The notes below the pieces were generated by a model. It saw nothing but the letters and a program-made list of their open reading frames with translations, made no database searches and was not told the DNA's origin. DNA of 64,000 nucleotides from Bifidobacterium simiarum (lineage in GTDB: Bacteria > Actinomycetota > Actinomycetes > Actinomycetales > Bifidobacteriaceae). Of the stretch, positions 24,796 to 34,536 are shown piece after piece. The first letter of the stretch is position 1; every line of letters starts with the position of its first letter. A program made the position numbers and the translations under genes. The DNA lies in contig NZ_PEBK01000003.1 in NCBI RefSeq assembly GCF_002802905.1, forward strand, positions 81,701 through 145,700. The letters run 5' to 3'.

Positions 24796-26868
24796 ATGAC
24801 AGACAAGCTGATCTCCGGCCTCGACCCGGCATCGTTCTCCTCCGTAATCAAGCCGTCCGACGATTTCTTCCGATACGTCAACGGCCCGTGGATCGACACC
24901 TACATTCTTCCCGCCGACCGCGCCCGGTTCGGCGCGTTCGACAAGCTCGCCGAGAACGCGGAGAAGGACATCCGCGACATTCTCGAGGACGAGTACAGCC
25001 CGGCGATCAAATCCGCGGTGCTGTACCGTTCGTTCCTGAACGAGGAGGCCATCGAGGCCGCCGGTCTCGACCCGATCCGTCCCGATCTTCAGGCCATCGA
25101 CGGCGCCGAGGACAAGCAGGCGCTGACCCACACGCTGGGTGCGCTCAACCCCGACGGCGGCCCCGATCTCATCGGCTTCATAGTCTACCCCGATCCGGGC
25201 GACCCCGAACGCAACGTGACCCATGTGGAGCAGGCCGGTTTGGGACTGCCGGACGAGGCCTACTATCGCGAGGACCGTTACGAGCCCGTGCGCGGGTCCT
25301 ACAAGGACATGGTCGCGAACCTGCTCAAGCTCGCCGGCTATGCGTCGACCGGCGCCGACGCCGACGCGCAGGCGGCCCGCTTCCTCGACGTGGAGACCCG
25401 CATCGCCAAGTACCACTGGGACGTGGTGGCCACCCGCGACGAGGAGAAGACCTACAATCCCACCGATTTCGCCGAATTGAAGAACCTGCTGGGCGACTTC
25501 GACATCAGCGAATGGGCCAAGGCCTGGCAGCAGGCGTACGATTCCTCGTCCACGTCGGCGCTGCAGCCGGTGGACATGACCGCCGTGCTGGCGCATACGA
25601 TCGTGCATGAGCCGAGCTTCCTCACCGGCATCGGCCACTTCTGGAAGGAGACCGACCTCGACGATCTGAAGCTGTGGGCCCGCGTGCACACGCTGATCGG
25701 CTGGGCCGGCTATCTGAGCCACGACTTCGACAAGGCCCGCTTCGACTTCTATGGCAAGGTGCTTTCCGGCACCACCCAGCAGCGCGACCGCTGGAAGCGC
25801 GCCGTCTCGCTGGTCAACGGCATCAGCGGAGAGGACGTGGGCCGCGAGTACGTGCGCCGTCACTTCCCCGAATCCTCCAAGCAGCGCATGGAGGAGCTAG
25901 TCGGCAACCTGATCCGCGCCTACCATGCCTCGATCGAGGCCAGCGACTGGCTGGGCGAGGAGACCCGCGCCCGGGCGCTGGAGAAGCTCGCCAAGTTCAC
26001 GCCGAAGATCGGCTACACGAACCATTGGCGCGACTACGGCGCGCTCAACGTGTCGGACGACTACTCGCTGGTGGAGAACCTGCGCAACGCCTTCCGCTAC
26101 GAGGGCGGCTACCAGCTCGCCAAGGCCGGCCGACCGGTCGACAAGGACGAGTGGCTGATGAACCCGCAGACGGTGAACGCCTACTACGAGCCGACGATGA
26201 ACGTGATCGTGTTCCCCGCAGCGATCCTCCAGCCGCCGTTCTTCAACCCCGAGGCCGAGGACGCGGCGAACTACGGCGGCATCGGCGCGGTGATCGGCCA
26301 CGAGATCGGCCACGGATTCGACGACCAGGGTTCGAAGTACGACGGCGACGGCAGGCTGCACGACTGGTGGACCGCGCAGGACCGCGAGAACTTCGAGAAC
26401 CGCACCAAGGCGCTGATCGAGCAGTACAACGGGTTCGTGCCCGCGCAGCTCGCCGAGAAGTACGCCGACGCCGGTCATCCGGAGCAGGCGCCGCACGTCA
26501 ACGGTGCGCTGACCATCGGCGAGAACATCGGCGATCTGGGTGGCGTGAACATCGCGATCAAGGCGTACGCCCTGGCGCTCGGAGCCAAGAACGGCACCGC
26601 CGAAGCGGTGGCGGAGGCCCTGAAGAAGGCCCCGACCATCGACGGGTTCACCGGCGTCCAGCGCTTCTTCCTGTCCTACGCCTCCGTATGGCGTGGCAAG
26701 AACCGCGACGAGCTGGCCGAACAGTATCTGCAGATCGACCCGCACTCCCCCGCCGAATTCCGTACCAACGGCATCGTGCGCAATGTGGACCTGTTCTACA
26801 CCGCGTTCGGCGTCACCGAGACGGACCGTATGTGGCTCGCCCCCGATCAGCGCGTCCGGATCTGGTAG
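24796..26868 (+). CDS. pepO: M13 family zinc endopeptidase (PepO/neprilysin-like)
   Basis: A 690-residue metallopeptidase that cleaves oligopeptides. The zinc motif HEIGH is in VIGHEIGHGFDDQG (His502 and His506), the third ligand Glu in GENIGDLGGVNIA (near 576), and the substrate-binding NAYYEPTMNVIVFPAAILQPPFF precedes it. There is no signal peptide, so the enzyme is probably cytosolic, as PepO of lactic acid bacteria. The ATG at 24796 is only two bases from GGAAG. The gene is divergent from map. Two near-copies of CCCGGACACTGAC follow the stop. Confidence 0.93.
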   Translation: MTDKLISGLDPASFSSVIKPSDDFFRYVNGPWIDTYILPADRARFGAFDKLAENAEKDIRDILEDEYSPAIKSAVLYRSFLNEEAIEAAGLDPIRPDLQAIDGAEDKQALTHTLGALNPDGGPDLIGFIVYPDPGDPERNVTHVEQAGLGLPDEAYYREDRYEPVRGSYKDMVANLLKLAGYASTGADADAQAARFLDVETRIAKYHWDVVATRDEEKTYNPTDFAELKNLLGDFDISEWAKAWQQAYDSSSTSALQPVDMTAVLAHTIVHEPSFLTGIGHFWKETDLDDLKLWARVHTLIGWAGYLSHDFDKARFDFYGKVLSGTTQQRDRWKRAVSLVNGISGEDVGREYVRRHFPESSKQRMEELVGNLIRAYHASIEASDWLGEETRARALEKLAKFTPKIGYTNHWRDYGALNVSDDYSLVENLRNAFRYEGGYQLAKAGRPVDKDEWLMNPQTVNAYYEPTMNVIVFPAAILQPPFFNPEAEDAANYGGIGAVIGHEIGHGFDDQGSKYDGDGRLHDWWTAQDRENFENRTKALIEQYNGFVPAQLAEKYADAGHPEQAPHVNGALTIGENIGDLGGVNIAIKAYALALGAKNGTAEAVAEALKKAPTIDGFTGVQRFFLSYASVWRGKNRDELAEQYLQIDPHSPAEFRTNGIVRNVDLFYTAFGVTETDRMWLAPDQRVRIW

Positions 26869-26870
26869 TT

Positions 26871-26905
26871 CCCGGACACTGACAGCCCCGGACACTGACC
26901 GACCC
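26871..26905 (+). repeat. Short tandem repeat after the M13 peptidase stop
   Basis: CCCGGACACTGAC is repeated at 26872-26884 and 26888-26900, each containing TGA, directly after the stop codon at 26866-26868. Confidence 0.65.
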
Positions 26906-26925
26906 GTCCCGGATCCTCCCGACGA

Positions 26926-27525
26926 CTACCGTCCCTCGTCGCCGTCGGGAGGATCCGCCGACTCGAATCCCCGAAACTCCTCGGCATCAGGCCGATCGCC
27001 GGTGGGCCCCGGGTCCGGCGTCTGCCGTCCCGGACCGTCCGCATACGGATCGCCGGCGCCCATGCCACCGGAAGCGCCCATACCACCGGAGGCAGGCATG
27101 CCACCGGCCGCCGTGTTCGGCGCCGACGCCTGATCCGCCCCCGATCCACCGTTCGCGTTGTTCGAAACCCGGGTGAACACGCTGATGCCGCGGTTGAGAT
27201 CATGCCCCACCGATGTGGCCTCGATGCTCAGACCGCTCTGCAGCTTGCCGCCCCGGTCCCATTCGTTGGTGGACAGCACGCCGGAGACCACCACGGCGTC
27301 GCCCTTCTTCAGCGAGCGCATGACGTTGAGGGCCAGCGACCAGAAGGTCTTCACGCTCACCCATGTGGTGGGGCTGTCCTGCCATGTCTTCGTGGAACGG
27401 TTCCAGTACCGTCTGGACGCGGCCAGCCGGAAGATGCAGCACGGCGTGCCGCCCTCCTGCCCGAACCGCTGCGGTTCCCTGCATACGTTGCCCGCTATGA
27501 CTATCTGTGCCTGCTGTGCCATCAT
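26926..27525 (-). CDS. Single-stranded DNA-binding protein (SSB-like, second type)
   Basis: A 199-residue protein with an N-terminal OB fold (IVIAGNVCREPQRF ... TWVSVKTFWSLALNVMRSLKKGDAVVVSGVLSTNEW) and a Gly/Met/Pro-rich low-complexity tail (GGMPASGGMGASGGMGAGDP). The acidic DDDIPF tip of the main SSB is missing, so this is probably an accessory SSB, not the essential replication protein. ATG 27525 or the adjacent ATG 27522 can serve. It stands alone, tail-to-tail with the M13 peptidase gene. Confidence 0.82.
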   Translation of the reverse strand: MMAQQAQIVIAGNVCREPQRFGQEGGTPCCIFRLAASRRYWNRSTKTWQDSPTTWVSVKTFWSLALNVMRSLKKGDAVVVSGVLSTNEWDRGGKLQSGLSIEATSVGHDLNRGISVFTRVSNNANGGSGADQASAPNTAAGGMPASGGMGASGGMGAGDPYADGPGRQTPDPGPTGDRPDAEEFRGFESADPPDGDEGR

Positions 27526-27929
27526 CGGCCCCTTCCCGTCGGCCGCGACCGTCGCACGCCGACTAACGTTTGGACCGTTTGCGCGACGGAGCCGGGTTCA
27601 GAGGCGCTGATGATACGAGGCTTCCCAACGGATAGACTCCGTTGTCGGATACGCCCGTGATCCCGGTCGTCGTGAAACGGTGATTCCCACTATGCGACCG
27701 ATGGGCCGCGAATGACAGCCGTACGGAAAATGTGGTCGAACGTGGGCGACACGCCGGCGGAATGTGGATAACTTCCCCGAAAATCCCCGAAAAAACGAAT
27801 GGGTGTGGACGAATCATCCATCGTCCACACCCATCGGCGGATATTCTGCGTCAGCCAGACAGAATCAACCCGGCAGAATCAACCCGGCAGAGTCAGCCCG
27901 GCAGAACCAAATCAGCCAAGCCGCAACAA
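27526..27929. other. 404-bp gap between ssb-like gene and proS
   Basis: It holds the proS terminator (27790-27834), tandem repeats just after the proS stop (27851-27930), and presumably the promoter of the ssb-like gene in 27560-27720. I see no further gene. Confidence 0.6.
27790..27834 (-). terminator. Intrinsic terminator of proS
   Basis: On the minus strand perfect 14-bp arms ATGGGTGTGGACGA and TCGTCCACACCCAT enclose an 8-base loop and are followed by TCGTTTTTTC. Confidence 0.85.
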
Positions 27930-27941
27930 TCAGCCCAGCAG
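27851..27941 (-). repeat. 14-bp tandem repeats at the proS 3' end
   Basis: On the gene strand the end CTGGGCTGATT is followed by GGCTTGGCTGATT and then three CTGCCGGGYTGAYT units and a diverged fourth. Each unit contains the gene-end-like GGGCTGA. Confidence 0.8.
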
Positions 27942-29747
27942 TGCCTTCACGCGCTCGGCGATCACGTCGGCGGCCTCGGCCACCGGCACGGCCGCGTCGT
28001 TCTCGCCGTTGCGATCGCGCACCTCGATGGTGCCGTTGTTCACGGTGTCGCGACCAGCGACGGCGATCAGCGGGGCGCCGATGAGCTCGGCGTCCTTGAA
28101 CTTCACGCCCGGGGAGACCTTCTTGCGGTCGTCGTAGATGACCTCGATGCCCTTGGCCTCAAGATCGGCGACCAGCTTCTCGGCGGCCTCGAACGCCTCG
28201 GCGTTCTTGCCGGTGGCGACGACGTGCACCTGGGCGGGGGCGATGATCGCCGGCCATGCCAGACCACGCTCGTCGTGATGCGTTTCGGCGATGCAGGCGA
28301 GCACGCGGGAGACGCCGATGCCGTAGCAGCCCATCCACACGGGCACGGCCTTGCCGTTCTGGTCGAGCACCTTGAGATCCAGCGCCTTGGAGTACTTGAG
28401 ACCCAGCTGGAACACCTGGCCGATCTCCACGCCGCGCTCGAAGCTCAGCGGACCGGAGCCGTCCGGGCTCATGTCGCCGTGACGCACCTCGACGGCCTCG
28501 ACGGTGCCGTCGGCCTCGAAGTCACGACCGTAGACAAGGTTGTAATAGTCGACCTCATGCTCGTCGGCGCCGGTGAACCATGCGGAGCCCTTGACCACAT
28601 GCGCGTCGAGGAAGTAGCGCACCGGGTTCTCCACGCCGGCGGCCTTGGCCTGCGGGCCGAGCACCATCGGGCCGATGTATCCGGGAACCAGTTCCGGATG
28701 GGCCTTGAGATCCTCCTCGGTGGCCTCCTCGAGCTCGGCGGGGGCGAACTGCGCCTCGAGACGCTTCATGTCGACAGTGCGGTCGCCGGGCACGCCCACG
28801 ACGATCACTTCGCGCCACGGCTCGTCGTGATCCTCGTCCTCAGGGTGCTTGACGGCGATGACGACGTTCTTGAGGATGTCGGAGGCCTCCCACGAGCGGC
28901 CGTCGGCACGCGGATGGTCGGCGTTGGCGCGCTCGATCATGTTGTCGATGGTCTTGGCGTCGGGCGTGGCCTCCTTGGCGGCTGCCGGCGTGTTCGAGCA
29001 GTCGATCTCGGGCAGTTCGGGCGTGGTGAGCGCCTCGACGTTCCAGGCCTTGCCGGAGGGGGCGAGCGCGAACGTGTCCTCGCCGATCGGCATGGGGGCG
29101 AGGAACTCCTCGGAGGCGGAGCCGCCCATCGGGCCGGACATGGCGAACACGGGCACGTACTTGAGGTCGAGACGCTGGAAGACGCGCTCGTAGGCGCCGC
29201 GCTCGTCGTAGTACGCCTTCTTCAGGCCCTCCTCGTCGATGTTGAACGAGTAGGCGTCCTTCATGACGAACTCGCGGCCGCGGATCAGGCCGGCGCGCGG
29301 ACGGAACTCGTCGCGGTACTTGGTCTGGATCTGGTAGAGGACGACGGGCAGGTCCTTGTAGGACGAGTACATGTCCTTGACCAGCAGGGTGAACATCTCC
29401 TCGTGGGTCGGAGCGAGCAGGTAGTCGGCCTGATGACGGTCCTTGAGACGGAAGATGTTGTCGCCGTACTCCTCCCAGCGATGGGTGGCCTCGTACGGTT
29501 CGCGCGGCAGCAGGGCCGGGAAGTGCACTTCCTGGGCGCCGATGCCGTCCATCTCCTCGCGAACGATGGCCTCGATCTTGTTGAGGACCCTCAGGCCCAG
29601 CGGCAGCCACGTCCAGATGCCCGGGGCGGCCTTACGGATGTATCCGGCTCGTTGCAGCAGTTTCGCGGAATCAACGTCCGCGTCGGCGGGATCCTCGCGC
29701 AGCGTGCGGAGGAACAGCGTGGACATACGCAATGCTTTGGAACTCAT
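27930..29747 (-). CDS. proS: Prolyl-tRNA synthetase
   Basis: Charges tRNA-Pro. The 605-residue class II enzyme is of the bacterial type: motif 1 in the N-terminal part ([49 protein letters not shown]), motif 2 ([27 protein letters not shown]), a YbaK-like editing insertion (about 230-420), motif 3 ([16 protein letters not shown]) and the C-terminal anticodon-binding domain. It begins at ATG 29747 with TAGGA five bases upstream. The 3' end carries tandem repeats and then a clear terminator. Confidence 0.96.
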   Translation of the reverse strand: MSSKALRMSTLFLRTLREDPADADVDSAKLLQRAGYIRKAAPGIWTWLPLGLRVLNKIEAIVREEMDGIGAQEVHFPALLPREPYEATHRWEEYGDNIFRLKDRHQADYLLAPTHEEMFTLLVKDMYSSYKDLPVVLYQIQTKYRDEFRPRAGLIRGREFVMKDAYSFNIDEEGLKKAYYDERGAYERVFQRLDLKYVPVFAMSGPMGGSASEEFLAPMPIGEDTFALAPSGKAWNVEALTTPELPEIDCSNTPAAAKEATPDAKTIDNMIERANADHPRADGRSWEASDILKNVVIAVKHPEDEDHDEPWREVIVVGVPGDRTVDMKRLEAQFAPAELEEATEEDLKAHPELVPGYIGPMVLGPQAKAAGVENPVRYFLDAHVVKGSAWFTGADEHEVDYYNLVYGRDFEADGTVEAVEVRHGDMSPDGSGPLSFERGVEIGQVFQLGLKYSKALDLKVLDQNGKAVPVWMGCYGIGVSRVLACIAETHHDERGLAWPAIIAPAQVHVVATGKNAEAFEAAEKLVADLEAKGIEVIYDDRKKVSPGVKFKDAELIGAPLIAVAGRDTVNNGTIEVRDRNGENDAAVPVAEAADVIAERVKALLG

Positions 29748-29840
29748 GGTTTCCTACCATATCCGCGTAAAGCGACATCATCGGCGGACGGATCGCGGCA
29801 CCGGAGCGGTCCCGCCGGCGCATCACCGGGACGGCCCCAC

Positions 29841-29912
29841 CGAAACGGATCAGCCGACACAGATCAGCCGAAACGGATCAGCCGAAACGGATCAGCCGAA
29901 ACGGATCGGTCA
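29841..29912 (-). repeat. 14-bp tandem repeats at the helicase 3' end
   Basis: On the gene strand CCGTTTCGGCTGAT occurs three times in a row, then CTGTGTCGGCTGAT and CCGTTTCGG, directly after the stop in CTGTTCTGACCGAT. Every unit holds TGA. Confidence 0.85.
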
Positions 29913-31358
29913 GAACAGGGCCGACTGGGAGAACTCGTCATCCCGATCGCCGGAATCTCCCTCCCCCGCCGGATCGCCGCCGGCCGCCGCGGCGCGCACC
30001 GCCGGGTCGAACGACACCGCACCCTCCTTGGCAAGCTGCGCGGACGCGGCCGCGGAGTCGGCGCGCAGACGGGAGTCGAGCGCCACCGCGTCCGACGACA
30101 CCAGAAACGCGCGGTCGTTGATGCCGCGCAGGTACAGGCCGTCCAGTCCTTCGACCCTCGACAGCGCCACGTATCCCATGCCGGGGGCGAACGTGCGGCG
30201 CAGATCCATCACGGCCCGGTCGAGCGTCATGCCCTGCGATTTGTGGATCGTGATGCCCCACGCGCACCGCAGCGGCACCTGATTCACCGAGGCGAGCACG
30301 GTTTCGCCGTCCATCATTTCCCACGCGGCAGGCTTCATGGTCACGATGTTGCCGTTCTCGAACTCCACGACCGGCCATCCGCCCTTGGCTTCGCGGACGA
30401 ATCCGCGGACCGTACCGATCGACCCGTTGACGTACTGGTGGTCCTGATCGTTGCGCAGGGCCATCACCACGGCGCCGGTCTTGAGCACCAGATGCTCGGG
30501 TGCCAGCATGTTGCGCTTGAGCCGTTCGACCAGCTGGGCGCTGCCGGCCGATTCGGCGTAGTAGTCGTGCGCCTCGTCGTCGATGCCGCGCAGCCGCATG
30601 TCGTTGAGCGAATCGGCCTGACGGTTGGTCGGAAACAGATTCGTCGCCACCTCGTCCGGCCCGGGCATCACACCCAGCCGCTCGGCCAGCACCGTACGGT
30701 CGTCGCCGCTCACCTCGCCGTCGCGGATGTCGGTGAGCACGCCGAGCAGACGGCCGTCGTCCTGTCGGTGCTGTTCGGTCAGATAGCAGATCACCGGATT
30801 GAGCTGGTTCCACACCAATGATTCGGTGACGAACCCTTCGGGGTTCAGTCCCCGGCGGGCGTACTCCTCCCGGGACCGCAGAAAATCCTCGTTCGGGGCG
30901 ATCACGTCATTGTTGCGACCGGAGACGCTGACCGGCGGCAGCTGGAAGAAGTCGCCGGAGAGCACCACCTGCAGCCCACCGAACGGCCGGTCGTCGTGGC
31001 GGACGGCCCGGCAGACCTGATCGACCATGTCGAACAGCCAGGCGTGCATCATGGAGACCTCGTCGATGACGAGCACGTCGGCCGCGGTGATCTGCCGGCG
31101 GCGACGGGTGCGGATGCGCTTGAGCACCGGTTCGGTCAGGACCGTGGAGACGCCGATGCCGCTCCACGAGTGGATGGTCTGGCCGTTGATGTGGGTGGAG
31201 GCGATGCCGGTGGACGCGGTGACCGCCACCGAAGCGCCCCGCTTGCGCACGGCGTGGACGAACTCGTTGAGCACGTAGGTCTTGCCGGCGCCGGGCGCGC
31301 CGGTGAGGAACACGCTGGCACCGGCGTCGAGGATCGCGAGGGCTTCGGATTGCTGCAT
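29910..31358 (-). CDS. PIF1/RecD-like DNA helicase
   Basis: A 482-residue superfamily 1B helicase. Walker A is GAPGAGKTYVLNEF (near residue 20), motif II is VLVIDEVSMM (near 95), motif III VVLSGDFFQLPPV, and the C-terminal UvrD_C2-like motif WGITIHKSQGMTLDRAVMDL near 365 followed by YVALSRVEGLDGLYL. Such proteins unwind structured or G-rich DNA with 5'-3' polarity; a G-quadruplex role is known for PIF1 but only inferred here. It is distinct from AddAB/RecBCD subunits. TATCAT lies eight bases before ATG 31358 and there is no ribosome-binding site, hinting at a leaderless message. Confidence 0.9.
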   Translation of the reverse strand: MQQSEALAILDAGASVFLTGAPGAGKTYVLNEFVHAVRKRGASVAVTASTGIASTHINGQTIHSWSGIGVSTVLTEPVLKRIRTRRRRQITAADVLVIDEVSMMHAWLFDMVDQVCRAVRHDDRPFGGLQVVLSGDFFQLPPVSVSGRNNDVIAPNEDFLRSREEYARRGLNPEGFVTESLVWNQLNPVICYLTEQHRQDDGRLLGVLTDIRDGEVSGDDRTVLAERLGVMPGPDEVATNLFPTNRQADSLNDMRLRGIDDEAHDYYAESAGSAQLVERLKRNMLAPEHLVLKTGAVVMALRNDQDHQYVNGSIGTVRGFVREAKGGWPVVEFENGNIVTMKPAAWEMMDGETVLASVNQVPLRCAWGITIHKSQGMTLDRAVMDLRRTFAPGMGYVALSRVEGLDGLYLRGINDRAFLVSSDAVALDSRLRADSAAASAQLAKEGAVSFDPAVRAAAAGGDPAGEGDSGDRDDEFSQSALF

Positions 31359-31402
31359 AAGCCACCATGATACTCAGCGGGTGGTTGAGCTTATGGGCAA
31401 AC

Positions 31403-31440
31403 AAAAAACGATGCCGCACGGGTTATTCGCCCGCACGGCA
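31403..31440 (-). terminator. Intrinsic terminator downstream of the alcohol dehydrogenase
   Basis: Arms TGCCGCACGGG (31412-31422) and CCCGCACGGCA (31430-31440) pair perfectly over a 7-base loop; on the minus strand the stem is followed by TCGTTTTTTG. Confidence 0.88.
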
Positions 31441-31556
31441 CCGTCAATCCCACAAATCGGCCGAATCCGAAGAGGAACGGAATCCGACCTTACGGCAGTA
31501 TCACTTCAGATGAACGGTCGCGTCTGCCTACCACGACCGTAAGCCATCTTAGCGGT

Positions 31557-32699
31557 TTACAGCGCCTTGTACAGGGCCTTGACGTCATTCGGCGTCACCG
31601 CTCGCGGATTGACCGCCACGTTGCCGGACTTCAGCGCGTCCTCGGTCATCTGGTCGACGACGGCGAGGAAGGCCTCACGGTCCACGTTCGCGGCCTCCAG
31701 CGAATCGGGGATGCCGATTTCGGCGAGCAGCGCGCGGATCTCGTTGATGAAGTCGGCCGGCTCATAGTATTCGACGTCGGGAAACAGCGCCTCGTGCATG
31801 AGCTCGTACTGTCCCTTGTCGGCGAGCGCGTTGAATTCCAGGATGCTCGGCAGCAGCAGGCCGTTGGCCTCGCCGTGCGCCACATGGAAGAACGCGGAGA
31901 TCGGGTGGCTCATGGCGTGCACGAGGCCGAGTCGGGTGGCTTCGAAGGCGATGCCGGCCATGGTGGCGGCGACCATCATACCGCGGGCCGCCTCGGCGTC
32001 GTCGCGGCGGGCGTAGAAGCGCTTGAAGTACTTGCCGATGAGCCGCAGGGCCTCCAGCGAGTACATGCCTGAGAACGTGGAGTCCACGGTGTTGGTGAAC
32101 GATTCGATGGCGTGGACCATCGCGTCGGTACCGCAGGCGGCGGCCACGCGGGCCGGGACGGTGGCGAGCACGCCGGGGTCGAGGATCGCGTAGGCGGGCA
32201 GCAGCAGCTTGGAGCCGACGGTGAGCTTGTAGTTGCGGGCCTCGTCGGTGATCACGGAGAACGAGGTGACCTCGCTGCCGGTGCCGGCGGTGGTCGGGAT
32301 GGCGATGAACGGCACGATCGGACCGGGCACGTTGTTCATGCCCTCGTAGTCGCCGATCTCGCCGCCGTACTTGACGACCACGCCGATGGCCTTGGCCACG
32401 TCGAGGGAGGAGCCGCCGCCGATCGCGATGATCGAGTCGCAGCCGGCCTTCTTGAACGCGGCCTCACCCTCCTCCACGCACACGGCGGTGGGGTTGGGCT
32501 TGACGTCGGAGAACATGACGTGCTTGATGCCGGCCTCGTCGAGCGAGTCGGTGGCCTGCTTGGCGAGCGGGGCGTCGGCGAGGAACGGGTCGGCGATGAT
32601 CAGCACGTTGGTCATCTTCAGTTCGGCCGCGTACGAGCCCAGACGGCTGACGCCGCCGTAGTCGACGATGATGTTCTGGGGTACGGAGAATTTCAGCAT
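31557..32699 (-). CDS. Iron-containing alcohol dehydrogenase (group III, FucO-like)
   Basis: A 380-residue NAD(P)-dependent oxidoreductase. The cofactor loop is IAIGGGSSLDVAKAIG (near residue 95); metal ligands are the Asp and His of GTDAMVHAIESFTN (near 195) and the two His of LGLVHAMSHPISAFFHVAHG (near 260-275). Relatives reduce lactaldehyde to 1,2-propanediol or form 1,3-propanediol or butanol; the true substrate is uncertain, though lactaldehyde reduction would fit fucose use by gut bifidobacteria. AAAGG lies eight bases from ATG 32699. It is followed by a clear terminator and preceded at 285 bp by the aminotransferase gene. Confidence 0.88.
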   Translation of the reverse strand: MLKFSVPQNIIVDYGGVSRLGSYAAELKMTNVLIIADPFLADAPLAKQATDSLDEAGIKHVMFSDVKPNPTAVCVEEGEAAFKKAGCDSIIAIGGGSSLDVAKAIGVVVKYGGEIGDYEGMNNVPGPIVPFIAIPTTAGTGSEVTSFSVITDEARNYKLTVGSKLLLPAYAILDPGVLATVPARVAAACGTDAMVHAIESFTNTVDSTFSGMYSLEALRLIGKYFKRFYARRDDAEAARGMMVAATMAGIAFEATRLGLVHAMSHPISAFFHVAHGEANGLLLPSILEFNALADKGQYELMHEALFPDVEYYEPADFINEIRALLAEIGIPDSLEAANVDREAFLAVVDQMTEDALKSGNVAVNPRAVTPNDVKALYKAL

Positions 32700-32900
32700 T
32701 GTTCTGCCTTTCCATCTGCGGCGTCCGCGCGGCGTCATCACCGCGATCCATGCCGCAAGACCAGCATAGGTCGCACCGGCGTCCATGCATAGGCCGTTAT
32801 CCATTAGCCATGCGGCGGGACGGTGCTTCCGGTGCGAATCGTGAAAAATGGGGCCCGTGGGAGTATATGGTCACCACGGACCCCGAGAATACCGACCTTC

Positions 32901-32926
32901 GATATCGCGATATCGATCGCGATATC
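32901..32926. promoter_or_regulatory. Nested palindrome GATATCGCGATATC, possible operator
   Basis: GATATCGCGATATC (perfect 14-bp palindrome) is followed at once by GATCGCGATATC, so GATATC and GATCGC half sites alternate over 26 bp. It lies about 200 bp upstream of the alcohol dehydrogenase start and 60 bp after the aminotransferase stop. A repressor site is possible; there is no adjacent regulator gene. Confidence 0.4.
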
Positions 32927-32984
32927 GGCCGGATGCCTAGTGGCGGAGGGTCGATCCTTACGGAATGTCAGCCCTTGAGGAGGG

Positions 32985-34211
32985 TCACTCCTTGCCTTCG
33001 GAGACGGCGTTCACCGCGTCGGTGAGGATCTCGATGGCCTCGTCCACCTGCTTCTCGGTGACGATCAGCGGCGGGATGCAGCGGATGATGTCGTGGCCGA
33101 TGGCGGTGGTGAGCAGGCCGCGCTTGAGGGCGGCGTGCTTGACGTCCACGGCGTTGACGGTGCCGTCGAACTCGAAGCCGACGAGCAGGCCGCGGCCGCG
33201 GGATTCCTTGATGTGCGGCAGGCTCTTGCCCTTCTCGATGAAGTACTTGCCGACCTTGGCGGCGTTCTCCGGCAGCTTGCGGCTGACGATCTCGTCGACC
33301 TCGGCGAGCGCGGCGGCGGTGCACATCGGGGAGCCGCCGAACGTGGTGCCGTGGGTGCCGGGGGTCAGGGACGCGGCGATCGGGTCCTTGGTGACCATGG
33401 CGCCGATCGGGACGCCGCCGCCGAGGCCCTTGGCCATGGTGAAGATGTCGGGCTCGACACCGTAGCCCTGCCAGGCGAACAGGGAGCCGGTGCGTCCCCA
33501 GCCGGTCTGGACCTCGTCGAAGATGAGCAGCAGGCCGTTGTCGTCGCACAGCTTGCGCAGGCCCTCGAGGAACTCCTGCGTGGCCGGGTGTACGCCGCCT
33601 TCGCCCTGAACCGGCTCGACCATGATGGCGATGGTGTTCTCGGTGATCTTGGCCTTGAAGTCGTCGAGGTTGTTGAACTCGGCGTAGGCGAAGCCCGGGG
33701 TCATGTCGCCGAAGCCGTCCTGGGCGAGGGATCCGGGCTGGCCGGTGGCGGCCAGGGCGCCGAAGGTGCGGCCGTGGAAGGAATGCAGGGCGGAGAGGAT
33801 CTCGTACTTGTGCGGACCGAAGTGATCGATGCCGTACTTGCGGGCGAGCTTGATGGCCACCTCGTTGGCCTCGGTGCCGGAGTTCTGGTAGAAGATCTTG
33901 TCGAAGCCGGCGAGGTCACACACCTTCTTGGCGAGCAGGGCCTGCGGGATGGTGTACGGGTAGTTGAAGGTGTGCATGATGTCGCCCACCTGATCGCGCA
34001 CGGCGGCCACGACCTTCGGGTTGCAGTTGCCGGCGTTGTTCACGGCGATGCCGCCGTAGAAGTCGAGGTAGGCGTTGCCTTCCGGGTCGTACAGGTACAT
34101 GCCCTCGGCACGCTCGGCGACGAAATCGTAGCGCTCGTAGGTCTCGATCATGTACTTTTTGACGGTGGCCTTCAGCTCCTCTTCGGTGAGCCCGGTGTCC
34201 TTAAGCTTCAT
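32985..34211 (-). CDS. Class III PLP-dependent aminotransferase
   Basis: A 408-residue omega-aminotransferase of the acetylornithine/4-aminobutyrate/putrescine group. Visible features are YDPEGNAYLDFYGGIAVNNAGNCNP near the N terminus, the phosphate loop QNSGTEANEVAIKLAR, the Asp of LLIFDEVQTGWGRTG (near 245) and the PLP-binding Lys in FTMAKGLGGGVPIGAM (near 275). The normal argD sits in arginine operons elsewhere in bifidobacteria, so this isolated gene may have another amine as substrate; sequence alone does not decide. AAAAGGAG precedes ATG 34211. Confidence 0.88.
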   Translation of the reverse strand: MKLKDTGLTEEELKATVKKYMIETYERYDFVAERAEGMYLYDPEGNAYLDFYGGIAVNNAGNCNPKVVAAVRDQVGDIMHTFNYPYTIPQALLAKKVCDLAGFDKIFYQNSGTEANEVAIKLARKYGIDHFGPHKYEILSALHSFHGRTFGALAATGQPGSLAQDGFGDMTPGFAYAEFNNLDDFKAKITENTIAIMVEPVQGEGGVHPATQEFLEGLRKLCDDNGLLLIFDEVQTGWGRTGSLFAWQGYGVEPDIFTMAKGLGGGVPIGAMVTKDPIAASLTPGTHGTTFGGSPMCTAAALAEVDEIVSRKLPENAAKVGKYFIEKGKSLPHIKESRGRGLLVGFEFDGTVNAVDVKHAALKRGLLTTAIGHDIIRCIPPLIVTEKQVDEAIEILTDAVNAVSEGKE

Positions 34212-34536
34212 CGTCCTGCTCCTTTTCACAGCTGGATGGGATTTCCTGACCGCTGCGACGCCGCCCGTCCGCCGCGCGATTCGCGCCCGGCCTCGTACTG
34301 GCTTCGTTGTGCAATCTAGAACGGAGTCTAAAGTCGACGTGTTACCCAACGGGCCCGTTTATGTGACATCAAGATCACCAATCGGATATTTTTGGCCAAT
34401 ATGTTTCGATAGGTTGGATATGATGTCCATTCCAGACGCAGTTAGCGAGCCGCTGACGCATACTCGGCCCAGCCGGCGACAGTTCCGCTCAGAAAGGTGC
34501 ATGCACAGGATGGAACGCGCGACCGTATGTGATTAA
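34212..34536. other. 325-bp divergent promoter region
   Basis: Between the aminotransferase (minus) and the membrane protein (plus). It holds a perfect 12-bp palindrome AACGGGCCCGTT at 34348-34359 that could be an operator, and an AT-rich block (34375-34425) suitable for promoters. No gene is seen. Confidence 0.5.

Noticed and set aside
29748-29840. T-box leader before proS
   Set aside because: Only about 90 bp lies between proS and the repeats after the next gene, with no specifier or antiterminator motif.
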